Origin: Candidatus Gastranaerophilales bacterium
GTDB lineage: Bacteria; Cyanobacteriota; Vampirovibrionia; Gastranaerophilales; Gastranaerophilaceae
Length of the DNA stretch: 6,809 nucleotides
NCBI GenBank assembly: GCA_021205645.1
Contig: JAJPXE010000084.1
Location: 1-6,809 of the forward strand
Direction: 5' to 3'
Shown piece after piece: positions 1 to 6,129 of the stretch. Numbering within the stretch: the stretch's first letter is position 1; every line of letters starts with the position of its first letter. Below the pieces are notes generated by a model that saw only the letters and a list, made by a program, of their open reading frames with translations, searched no databases and was not told where the DNA came from. Made by a program: the position numbers and the translations under genes.

Positions 1-126
1 ATCTCTTATGTATATAAAGTATATATAATGTTTTTTATTGCTTTTTTCAAGAAATACAGTTAATAAATCTTCATAAATACACACAATATATCGGCTTACA
101 ATAAATTTCGGTAAATTAAAAGAATT
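1..126. other. AT-rich sequence downstream of tsaD without a gene
   Basis: This stretch is rich in TATA and T-run sequence, including TATATAAT near 22-29 on the plus strand. No ORF, RNA gene or clear terminator hairpin for tsaD is visible. Confidence 0.4.
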
Positions 127-1161
127 TCACGCTTTGACACGCGAAAAGACCTCCACATCTATATCATCATAAGTGTTATTGAAAAAAAATGCGGAGCTTG
201 CAACCATTGAGGCATTATCGGTGCAGTATTTCATAATCGGGGCATTGACCCTGCAGCCATATTTTTTGAGTTCAAATATTTTTCTTCTTATCTCTGAATT
301 AGCGGCGACACCGCCTGCTATAACAACCTGCCTGTATCCTTTTATTTCAAGTGCGTGTTTGACTTTTTTTATTAAAGTGCTGGATACGCATTCTTGAAAG
401 CTTGCACAGATGTCCGCTGCCGGCAGCGCTTTGCCGTCAAATGATTTGACAAGTCTTAGTACAGCAGTTTTAAGTCCGCTGAAACTGAAATCGAACTCAC
501 CAACCTTAGCTTCAGGTAGTTTGAACGCATTCGGATTTCCCTGCCGTGCGAGTTCATCTAATTTTGCTCCTCCGGGATACGGTAGACCGATAAGTCTTGC
601 AACTTTATCGTATGCTTCTCCTACAGCATCGTCTATTGTTTCACCTATTATCTCAAGTTCGGAATACGATTTGACATCTATAATTTGCGTATGTCCGCCG
701 CTTACTAAAAGTGCTATAAAAGGCGGTTTTAAATCCGTATCAATAAAGTTGGCACTGACATGCGCATTCAAATGATTGACTCCTATAAAAGGTTTGTCGT
801 AAACAAGTGCAAGTGATTTTGCCGCATTCATACCGACAAGCAGGCACCCGACCAGCCCCGGTCCAACCGTACAGGCAAATGCAGATATATCATCCGGACT
901 TAACCCGGATTGTTTAAATGTTTCGTCAATAACGACGTTTATAGCTTCTAAATGTTTTCTCGCCGCAATTTCAGGGATAACCCCGCCGTATTTTTCATGA
1001 GTTTTTATCTGCGATGCAACTATATTCGAAATGACCTTTCTTCCGCCCTGAACTATTGCACAGGCCGTTTCATCACAGCTGGTTTCTATTGCCATTATAA
1101 AACTGTTATTATTCAATGTTACGGATGTGTTATTAAATAATGTATTTTTACGTTTGTTCAT
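127..1161 (-). CDS. tsaD: tRNA N6-adenosine threonylcarbamoyltransferase TsaD
   Basis: TsaD transfers the threonylcarbamoyl group from TC-AMP to A37 of ANN-decoding tRNAs (t6A), working in the cytoplasm with TsaB and TsaE; neither partner is in this window. From the ATG at 1161 the protein is 344 residues, near the family's usual 330-350. Visible ASKHA/Kae1 motifs (numbered from that ATG) are IETSCDET near 25-32, the metal-binding HLNAH (H130, H134), SGGHT near 154-158, AGGVAAN near 282-288, and the C-terminal TDN with metal ligand D315. Family members usually start only a few residues before IETSCDET. Here about 20 Asn-rich residues precede it. Three starts are possible: TTG at 1179, ATG at 1161, and ATG at 1095. 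I prefer 1161 because a good -10 box lies just upstream and overlaps the TTG start. No Shine-Dalgarno sequence precedes any of the three. The gene is divergent from obg. Function is secure; the start is uncertain. Confidence 0.95.
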   Translation of the reverse strand: MNKRKNTLFNNTSVTLNNNSFIMAIETSCDETACAIVQGGRKVISNIVASQIKTHEKYGGVIPEIAARKHLEAINVVIDETFKQSGLSPDDISAFACTVGPGLVGCLLVGMNAAKSLALVYDKPFIGVNHLNAHVSANFIDTDLKPPFIALLVSGGHTQIIDVKSYSELEIIGETIDDAVGEAYDKVARLIGLPYPGGAKLDELARQGNPNAFKLPEAKVGEFDFSFSGLKTAVLRLVKSFDGKALPAADICASFQECVSSTLIKKVKHALEIKGYRQVVIAGGVAANSEIRRKIFELKKYGCRVNAPIMKYCTDNASMVASSAFFFNNTYDDIDVEVFSRVKA

Positions 1162-1195
1162 AGTACCATTATAGAGCAAAACGGTAAATAGTAAA
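1162..1195 (-). promoter_or_regulatory. Candidate tsaD promoter giving a leaderless mRNA
   Basis: On the minus strand a perfect TATAAT lies at 1173-1168. A TTTACT (4 of 6 matches to TTGACA) lies at 1195-1190, with a 16-base spacer. Six bases separate TATAAT from the ATG at 1161, so the usual start-site distance puts +1 on or next to the A of that ATG. No Shine-Dalgarno-like sequence is present. This fits a leaderless transcript, but it is a reading of the sequence only. Confidence 0.55.
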
Positions 1196-1260
1196 ATGAC
1201 TGTTTATGCGGATAAAAACAATAAAAATATCTGCATGCCGGGTTTGCCAATCTGAATATT

Positions 1261-1265
1261 AAGGA
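1261..1265 (+). promoter_or_regulatory. Ribosome binding site of obg
   Basis: AAGGA sits 9 bases before the ATG at 1275 and supports that start. The same nine bases, AAGGATTAG, occur in front of the 7TM-HD gene on the other strand. I found no convincing -35/-10 pair for obg in 1162-1274. Confidence 0.7.
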
Positions 1266-1274
1266 TTAGACAGT

Positions 1275-2564
1275 ATGCAATTTATAGATAATACAAAAAT
1301 AAAATTAGTATCCGGCAAAGGCGGCAATGGAATGGTTGCATGGCGGCGTGAAAAATACGTTGACAAAGGCGGTCCGGCTGGCGGTGACGGCGGAAACGGC
1401 GGTGATGTTTATCTTGTCGCAGATGAGGGACTGTCTACCCTTTTGGATTTCAAATTTCGCTCGGTATTCAAAGCCGAAAACGGTGAAAATGGCGGAATAA
1501 AAGGTATGCACGGCAAATGTGCCAAACATCTGTATATTAAAGTCCCGCTCGGAACGATTGTGAGCGATGACAAAACCGGAAATGTTATTGCTAACCTGAC
1601 TGAAGCGGGTCAAACGGTTTTGATAGCAAAAGGCGGACGGGGCGGACGGGGCAATGCAAGGTTCGCAACCCCTCAGAAACGAGCTCCGCAGTATTGTGAA
1701 CCCGGAGAACCGGGAATTGAAAGGCTTGTCGGACTGGAGTTGAAGCTGATATCAGATGTCGGGTTGTTAGGCATGCCAAATGCCGGAAAATCAACGTTTA
1801 TAAGCGTTGTAAGTTCCGCAAAACCAAAAATTGCCGATTATCCGTTCACAACACTTGTACCTAATCTCGGGGTCGTTAAAAAGCCTAATGGCGACGGATT
1901 TGTTATTGCAGATATCCCGGGACTCATTGAGGGCGCAAGCGAGGGTGTGGGACTGGGTTATGAATTCCTCCGGCACATCGAAAGATGCAGATTTCTAATC
2001 CATATTGTCGATTTAACACAGGAAAATCCGCTTGAAAACTTTAAAATCATCAATAATGAGCTTAAAAAACACTCCGAAACTCTTGCGGGACGATATCAAA
2101 TAGTTGCTCTTAATAAAATTGATGCTGTAGATAAAGTCAGACAAAATAAAGTCATTGACGAATTTAAGCAATATCTTCCCGATAAAGATATTTTTGCAAT
2201 ATCAGCAGCAACAAAAGAGAATATTGAAGAATTGATGCACTTTGTTTTACAAAAAGTTGATGAGATTGAAAGACCTGTAATAGAAGTTCATGTCGATGAA
2301 GATACAGGAGCTTATGACAATGATGACAGTCATTTTGAGATATATAAGCTTGATAAGAATACATTTATGGTTCAGGGCGGAAAAATAAAACGGCTTGCAA
2401 GCGTAACCGATGCTCGTAATCCCGAGCAAATAATCAGATTACAGCATATTATGACCGCTATGGGTATTTTTGAAACACTTAAATCAAAAGGTATAAAAAA
2501 CGGTGATACCTTGATTGTTGACCATCTTGAGCTTGTGCACTATGATGATACAATCTGGAATTAA
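1275..2564 (+). CDS. obgE: GTPase Obg/CgtA with C-terminal OCT domain
   Basis: Obg is an essential GTPase that binds the 50S subunit late in assembly and is linked to (p)ppGpp and stress control. The 429 residues show three domains. The glycine-rich Obg fold occupies about 1-158, with clusters such as GGPAGGDGGNGG near 32-43 and GGRGGRGNARF near 120-130. The G domain occupies about 159-330: P-loop GMPNAGKS (166-173), switch region around DYPFTTL (188-194), G3 DIPG (213-216), G4 NKID (280-283), and G5 SA (310-311). An OCT domain occupies about 350-425, with VQGGKIKRL and the ending NGDTLIVDHLELVHYDD. The start is fixed by an AAGGA 9 bases upstream and by the family-typical beginning MQFID. The GMPNAGKS P-loop has Met where GLPNAGKS is more common; I expect no effect. 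It is transcribed divergently from tsaD and convergently with dgkA, and it appears monocistronic. Confidence 0.97.
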   Translation: MQFIDNTKIKLVSGKGGNGMVAWRREKYVDKGGPAGGDGGNGGDVYLVADEGLSTLLDFKFRSVFKAENGENGGIKGMHGKCAKHLYIKVPLGTIVSDDKTGNVIANLTEAGQTVLIAKGGRGGRGNARFATPQKRAPQYCEPGEPGIERLVGLELKLISDVGLLGMPNAGKSTFISVVSSAKPKIADYPFTTLVPNLGVVKKPNGDGFVIADIPGLIEGASEGVGLGYEFLRHIERCRFLIHIVDLTQENPLENFKIINNELKKHSETLAGRYQIVALNKIDAVDKVRQNKVIDEFKQYLPDKDIFAISAATKENIEELMHFVLQKVDEIERPVIEVHVDEDTGAYDNDDSHFEIYKLDKNTFMVQGGKIKRLASVTDARNPEQIIRLQHIMTAMGIFETLKSKGIKNGDTLIVDHLELVHYDDTIWN

Positions 2565-2570
2565 AAGCAA

Positions 2571-2600
2571 GGGGTAAATAGGATTAAATAGTGGTAAATA
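2571..2600. repeat. Three 10-base tandem repeats after obg
   Basis: Three adjoining decamers, GGGGTAAATA, GGATTAAATA and GTGGTAAATA, follow consensus GKRKTAAATA at an exact 10-base period, starting 6 bases after the obg stop codon. The period is about one helical turn, which is typical of bound-protein arrays but could be chance in AT-rich DNA. GGTAAATA also occurs at 1183-1190 in the tsaD promoter region. Confidence 0.55.
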
Positions 2601-2608
2601 ATGTAAAG

Positions 2609-2635
2609 AGTGTTTATCTTTCCTGCCCTAACACT
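2609..2635. repeat. Small inverted repeat AGTGTT/AACACT
   Basis: Six-base arms at 2609-2614 and 2630-2635 enclose a 15-base loop, between the decamer repeats and the large palindrome array. The stem is weak and has no T tract, so I do not call it a terminator. Confidence 0.3.
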
Positions 2636-2650
2636 ATCCATACATTCAAA

Positions 2651-2689
2651 TGAGTTTGCGGAAAAATTAAGATTTTTCTTGCAAACTCA
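2651..2689. repeat. Hairpin 1 of the palindrome array
   Basis: TGAGTTTGC (2651-2659) pairs perfectly with GCAAACTCA (2681-2689). Inside it, AAAAAT (2662-2667) pairs with ATTTTT (2672-2677) around a TAAG loop, joined by a G-C pair, a G.T wobble and one bulged T. On the plus strand it is followed by CGGGAACGG rather than T residues. On the minus strand only TTT follows, so it is at best a poor intrinsic terminator. Confidence 0.75.
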
Positions 2690-2696
2690 CGGGAAC

Positions 2697-2744
2697 GGTG
2701 AGATGCAGGTTGTACGCGGGATAGCGTACAACCTGCATCTCACC
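2697..2744. repeat. Hairpin 2: perfect 21-base-pair palindrome
   Basis: The arms 2697-2717 and 2724-2744 are exact reverse complements over 21 bases, starting GGTGAGATGCAGG and ending TTGTACGC, around a 6-base loop GGGATA. This is the strongest structure in the window. No T tract follows on either strand. It is therefore not a standard intrinsic terminator, though it could stall polymerase or protect the 3' ends of obg and dgkA transcripts. Such a long perfect stem without compensating drift suggests recent origin or selection. Confidence 0.9.
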
Positions 2745-2750
2745 CCCCTT

Positions 2751-2805
2751 GGGTCGGGTTTAAAAAATCTCAAAAAATTGTCATTTTTTGGTTTTTTCCG
2801 CACCC
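2751..2805. repeat. Hairpin 3 of the palindrome array (possible weak terminator)
   Basis: The core is CAAAAAAT (2771-2778) paired with ATTTTTTG (2783-2790) around TGTC. It extends through AAAAAA (2762-2767) with TTTTTT (2792-2797), and then GGGT (2751-2754) with ACCC (2802-2805), with small bulges between. The core is followed by a T run on the plus strand (2792-2797) and, after AGA, by another on the minus strand. It could end transcription from both obg and dgkA, but the stem is almost all A-T. Confidence 0.55.
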
Positions 2806-2828
2806 TCAAATCGTTATATCAAATACAA

Positions 2829-3227
2829 TTAAAACCCTAATAAATGACCCCTTGCGATAGCTTCAATTATAGCTTGACCGAATATTATGCAGCCAATTGT
2901 TATACTTATTATACTGGAGAGCATGACCGCCCCTGCCGATATATCCTTTGCCATTCCGACCATTTTGTTATACTTGTTGTGGTAATAAGAATCCAGAGTG
3001 AATTCAATTGCCGTGTTTATCATCTCAGGCACCATTACCAACGCTATTGCAAATAATACCAGACAAAATCTTGTAACATCAAACTGTAACAGAATTGCAG
3101 CTGCTATGACCAGGGAACCGGCTATTAAATGTATCCTTATATTTCTCTCGCTTTTCAATACAAGCCTGAACCCTTTTCGTGCGTTTTTAAAAGTATTCCT
3201 GAACCCCTGTGATTTATATTTTGTCAT
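2829..3227 (-). CDS. dgkA: Diacylglycerol/undecaprenol kinase, DgkA family
   Basis: A small integral membrane kinase that phosphorylates diacylglycerol (as in Proteobacteria) or undecaprenol (as in Bacillota). The sequence alone does not settle which substrate. The 132 residues match the family length. An amphipathic N-terminus with the conserved E27 leads to about three membrane segments (near 34-48, 53-69 and 97-120). Active-site residues are present: E68, N71 and E75 in EMINTAIE, D79, and K94-D95 in AKDISAGAVML. The start follows the ybeY stop by 5 bases and has AAGG 8 bases upstream, so it is the last gene of the five-gene operon. Adjacency to ybeY and a 7TM-HD gene is the usual bacterial arrangement. 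Its transcript runs into the palindrome array. Confidence 0.93.
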   Translation of the reverse strand: MTKYKSQGFRNTFKNARKGFRLVLKSERNIRIHLIAGSLVIAAAILLQFDVTRFCLVLFAIALVMVPEMINTAIEFTLDSYYHNKYNKMVGMAKDISAGAVMLSSIISITIGCIIFGQAIIEAIARGHLLGF

Positions 3228-3232
3228 TTTTA

Positions 3233-3727
3233 TTACCTTACAGCGTATTCCAGCGCTTTTTTCTGCACCCCTACAACAAAATTATAATCTTCTTCTGTCC
3301 GGTGGTCAAATCCGAGCAAATGAAGAATACCATGAGCAATCAAAAAATACAATTCGTATTCATCTTTTACATTATGTTTTTTCGCTTCATCCCTGACTTT
3401 ATCAAGTGCAAGGATTATCTCGCCCAGATTAATGTCTTCATCAAGCACAAATTTAATCTCATCATCAGCAAATATTGCAAATGTTATTATATCGGCAGGA
3501 TAATCTTTCTGACGGTATTCTTTATTTATCTGATGAGTTTTTCTGCTGTCACAAAACAATATGTCAAACGTCAAAGACTCAAAATTATACCCGTTAAGGC
3601 AGGATAAATCATAAAGCTCCTGTAAATAAAAAGCCATTATCCTGCGTGTAACTTCAATACATTTCACTTCATCTATTTCCCAATCGGGAAAAATATTCTC
3701 GGTGAATACATTAATTATCCGGTTCAT
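3233..3727 (-). CDS. ybeY: Endoribonuclease YbeY (rRNA maturation)
   Basis: YbeY is a zinc-dependent single-strand endoribonuclease involved in 16S rRNA 3' processing and 70S quality control. The diagnostic zinc motif H-x3-H-x5-H is present as HGILHLLGFDH (H132, H136, H142 from this start). Upstream is the conserved EYRQKDYPADIITFA segment (EYR..D.PTDV.SF in most homologues), with the conserved arginine. The ATG at 3727 gives 164 residues and the family-like beginning MNRIINV. ATGs at 3739 and 3736 would add 4 or 3 residues. The gene overlaps the end of the 7TM-HD gene (17 bases, or 29 from 3739) and lacks a strong Shine-Dalgarno sequence, so translation is probably coupled to the upstream gene. 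The stop lies 5 bases before dgkA. Function is secure; the start is less so. Confidence 0.94.
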   Translation of the reverse strand: MNRIINVFTENIFPDWEIDEVKCIEVTRRIMAFYLQELYDLSCLNGYNFESLTFDILFCDSRKTHQINKEYRQKDYPADIITFAIFADDEIKFVLDEDINLGEIILALDKVRDEAKKHNVKDEYELYFLIAHGILHLLGFDHRTEEDYNFVVGVQKKALEYAVR

Positions 3728-5906
3728 TACTGTCATCATTGCTATTCTTATTCTGTTCCAATTGTTTTATTTTTGCCTCAAAATCATTATCCATTGAGCT
3801 GTTTGGTGATTTAGTATCGTCCAGCTGATTGACGATTGCCTGATGATACTTAATTCTGTTATGCTGCATTCCTCTTAAAATCCTGTTGAATGTTGTTGCA
3901 ATGACCTTTAAATCTTTAAGAGTTAAAGGACAATCGGAAAACTGTCCGTCGTTTAGACGTTCTTTTATAATTTTATCAATTATAGCTTCAATTTCATCAT
4001 TAGACGGTGTTTTTAATGACCGGACAGCCGATTCGACGGCATCTGCTATCATAAGAATAGCCGTTTCTTTAGAATTCGGTTTCGGACCTGTATATCTGAA
4101 TTGTTCTTCTTTAACGTTTTCAATCCCTTCTTCCGCTATTGCCTGATTATAAAAATAGCTTGCAAGTCCTTCGCCGTGGTGTTGGAGAATAAATGAATAA
4201 ATCACCGACGGTAAATGGTATTCCTTAGCCAGCTCAACACCATCTTTCGGGTGTGCCGTTATAACCATTTTACTCAATCTCGGGTTAAGTTTTGTGTGCG
4301 GATTCTCTATACCAAAATATGATTGGTTTTCAACAAAGAACAGAGGACGTTTGAGTTTTCCTATATCGTGGTAGAATGCTCCGACACGGGCAAGTATCGG
4401 ATTTGCACCGATTGCCTCAGCGGCAGCCTCTGAAAGGTTTGATACCATTAAACTGTGATGATATGTTCCCGGAGCCTCAAATTGTAACCGCTTTAACAAT
4501 GGTTGATTATGGTCGGCTAACTCCGCTAAACCGTATGGAGTTATTATTCCAAATGTGCTTTCCAATATCGGCAATGTACCCAATGCTATGATGCCGCTCA
4601 ATAAACCGTTTATAAAGACAAGTAATAAATCTCTTAAGATAAATAAATTATCTACATCAATAAGGAATTTTTCAAGCATATAAATGCAGGTGACAATAAT
4701 TATACCTGCCGCGGATATTTTCAGTCCCGTAAGAATAAGGTCAAACCGTCTTGAGAACTTAATCTTTGATATAGCAATCATAGATACTGCGTTTATTAAT
4801 ATGAAAGATGTAACAAATTCAATACCATAGTGCAGACCTATCGCCAACATTCCTAAAAGCAGCATAGAAGCAATAATGGCTATTCTTGCACTGGTAAATA
4901 TGGATAATATGATTATAAATGCCGGAAACGGCAAAATATAAGGCGAAAATCCCGTCGGAAGTACAACTGCTATAACAGCAAGGAATAATGCTAAAAATCC
5001 CGTTATTGTGAGGTGCGGCGAGTCATAAAATATTTTTTCAAAACTCTTTTCATACTGTATAAATATAAGTGTCGAACATAATACAAGAATAAATATTCCG
5101 AAAATTCCCCAACCGTTCAACTCAAGTACGTTATATCCCGCCTCGCGGAGTGCATCTTTCTTTAACTTTGTAACAGGCTCACCCTCAAATACAATCTTAT
5201 CCCCCTTATGGAATGTCACTTCGTACGGCTTGACTGAATTTTGAGCATTTTTCTTTGCTATCTCGGTTGCTAAATCATCTACAACAAGGTTTGGCGTTAT
5301 AATTTCTTTTAACAGTGCCGTGATAACAGTTATCTGGTTTCTCGGAGTGTTTGCGGGTATGTTTCGCTGAATAATCCTGTCTATTTTCCCGTTCTCGTAG
5401 CTGCTCTCGGTTATGCCGACATTCAGTACTTTTACAAGAGTGATTTTTGCCTTATCAAATATTTTTTGTAAATTGTTATCAGTTGAAATCAAGAGATAGT
5501 TTGCAAGATATGCCTTTCGCTCCTGTGACGGAATATCAAACAGTAACGATAACTCATTCTTCTTGACCTCATCTGCAACATCTTTCTTCTTAATCTGGGT
5601 GATAGAAGTTTGAAGTGTGTCTAAATTGACTTTTATGAACTCATCTTCTGCCGGAATTAAAATCGGTTCAATATTTTGTATTACGTCCTGACGGTGTTGT
5701 TCGGTTCTTTTGGTATCAACAACGGTTAGAGTTTTTTGTGCAATAATGTCTTTTTTACTTATGCCGTTTTCTATTACTCTTTGAAAGAAAAAGTTCTGTG
5801 AAGAAATGATTATTGTCATAACAAGGGAAAAACATAAAAACAAAAGAATATCAGTGATTTTATGCATTCTTAGTCTGTCTAATAACTCGTTAAGATTTTG
5901 AGGCAT
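3711..5906 (-). CDS. pgpH: 7TM-HD family cyclic di-AMP phosphodiesterase (PgpH/YqfF-like)
   Basis: A membrane phosphodiesterase; characterised members hydrolyse cyclic di-AMP to pApA. The 731 residues show the full architecture: a first membrane segment at about 19-37, an extracytoplasmic 7TMR-HDED domain at about 50-260, seven membrane segments between about 265 and 447, then a cytoplasmic HD domain at about 480-640. The expected metal and catalytic residues are all visible: H484 (GTYHHSLMVSN), H513-D514 (YHDIGK), H552 (AHPKDGVEL), H576-H577 (LQHHGEG) and D622 (ADAVES). The tail after about 695 is a polar, Asp/Asn-rich, possibly coiled stretch whose codons overlap ybeY. The ATG at 5906 has AAGGA 10 bases upstream and lies 6 bases after the preceding small gene. 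No diadenylate cyclase is in the window, so c-di-AMP as substrate rests on family knowledge. Confidence 0.93.
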   Translation of the reverse strand: MPQNLNELLDRLRMHKITDILLFLCFSLVMTIIISSQNFFFQRVIENGISKKDIIAQKTLTVVDTKRTEQHRQDVIQNIEPILIPAEDEFIKVNLDTLQTSITQIKKKDVADEVKKNELSLLFDIPSQERKAYLANYLLISTDNNLQKIFDKAKITLVKVLNVGITESSYENGKIDRIIQRNIPANTPRNQITVITALLKEIITPNLVVDDLATEIAKKNAQNSVKPYEVTFHKGDKIVFEGEPVTKLKKDALREAGYNVLELNGWGIFGIFILVLCSTLIFIQYEKSFEKIFYDSPHLTITGFLALFLAVIAVVLPTGFSPYILPFPAFIIILSIFTSARIAIIASMLLLGMLAIGLHYGIEFVTSFILINAVSMIAISKIKFSRRFDLILTGLKISAAGIIIVTCIYMLEKFLIDVDNLFILRDLLLVFINGLLSGIIALGTLPILESTFGIITPYGLAELADHNQPLLKRLQFEAPGTYHHSLMVSNLSEAAAEAIGANPILARVGAFYHDIGKLKRPLFFVENQSYFGIENPHTKLNPRLSKMVITAHPKDGVELAKEYHLPSVIYSFILQHHGEGLASYFYNQAIAEEGIENVKEEQFRYTGPKPNSKETAILMIADAVESAVRSLKTPSNDEIEAIIDKIIKERLNDGQFSDCPLTLKDLKVIATTFNRILRGMQHNRIKYHQAIVNQLDDTKSPNSSMDNDFEAKIKQLEQNKNSNDDSNEPDN

Positions 5907-5912
5907 AATAAA

Positions 5913-6128
5913 CTAATCCTTTTTGATAACATCATTATCTTTCATTTTTACTATAAAACCGCATTTAATACAAGCAAGAGTTTCACCTGTGCTGTCGACC
6001 GGCATGAACTCATGTTTGCACTCATCTCCGGCATTTTCGTCAGGAGATTGTTTCAGCGGGTCATAATCGTATTCTTTCCCCAGTTTTTTAGGAAAAAACC
6101 ATTTAAGTAAACATTCAAAAATATACAT
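5913..6128 (-). CDS. Small Cys/His (zinc-ribbon-like) protein of unknown function
   Basis: I do not recognise this 71-residue protein. The N-terminus (MYIFECLLKWFFPKKLG) is aromatic, hydrophobic and basic, and might touch the membrane. A polar, acidic linker (about 19-36) follows. Then comes a C-x-H-x13-C-x2-C-G pattern (C37, H39, C53, C56) around PVDSTGETLACIKCG, which looks like one zinc-binding ribbon, and the protein ends in a lysine-rich tail. The start at 6128 lies 1 base after the cdd stop. An AAGGA is 13 bases upstream inside cdd, so translation is probably coupled. A longer frame back to 6206 would overlap cdd deeply and is unlikely. It is followed 6 bases later by the 7TM-HD gene. 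The tight packing and conserved-looking motif support a real gene; any role is inference. Confidence 0.75.
   Translation of the reverse strand: MYIFECLLKWFFPKKLGKEYDYDPLKQSPDENAGDECKHEFMPVDSTGETLACIKCGFIVKMKDNDVIKKD
5917..5921 (-). promoter_or_regulatory. Ribosome binding site of the 7TM-HD gene
   Basis: On the minus strand AAGGA lies 10 bases before the ATG at 5906, inside the last codons of the small upstream gene. It supports this start, and translation linked to the upstream gene is likely. Confidence 0.7.
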
Positions 6129-6129
6129 T

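Larger units (their letters stand above)
2651..2808. repeat. Palindrome array (possible dispersed MITE/REP-like element)
   Basis: Three long hairpins follow one another between the convergent ends of obg and dgkA. The outer ends form an imperfect inverted repeat: TGAGTTTGCGGAAAAA at 2651-2666, and TGAGGGTGCGGAAAAA read on the minus strand from 2808 to 2793 (14 of 16 identical). The motif TGAG..TGC.G recurs at the arm bases of the first two hairpins in alternating orientation, so the array looks built from related inverted units. The direct repeat TCAAAT occurs at both edges (2646-2651 and 2806-2811) and may be a target duplication. No transposase is visible. The intergenic position and build fit a non-autonomous palindromic repeat. 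Dispersal in the genome cannot be seen from one copy. Confidence 0.6.

Noticed and set aside
410..775. Plus-strand frame of 121 codons opposite tsaD
   Set aside because: It lies antisense to conserved TsaD motifs, is rich in Ser and Pro as typical of shadow frames, and has no family resemblance.
1192..1249. obg promoter candidates (TAAAAT at 1192-1197; TTGCCA at 1244-1249)
   Set aside because: Neither has a partner box at proper spacing, and TTGCCA would place the start site inside the gene.
2651..2808. CRISPR array or integron attC site
   Set aside because: There are no regularly spaced direct repeats with unique spacers, and the arms do not carry the conserved attC core sites.
2610..2840. 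Open plus-strand frame of 76 codons starting at GTG, through the palindrome array
   Set aside because: The frame is formed almost wholly by the hairpin arms, with the same palindrome read twice. It has no convincing ribosome binding site and overlaps the dgkA 3' end; it is best seen as a by-product of the repeat.
2998..3607. Two plus-strand frames of 132 codons each opposite dgkA and ybeY
   Set aside because: They are antisense shadows of two well-identified genes, with no recognisable motif and no start signals.
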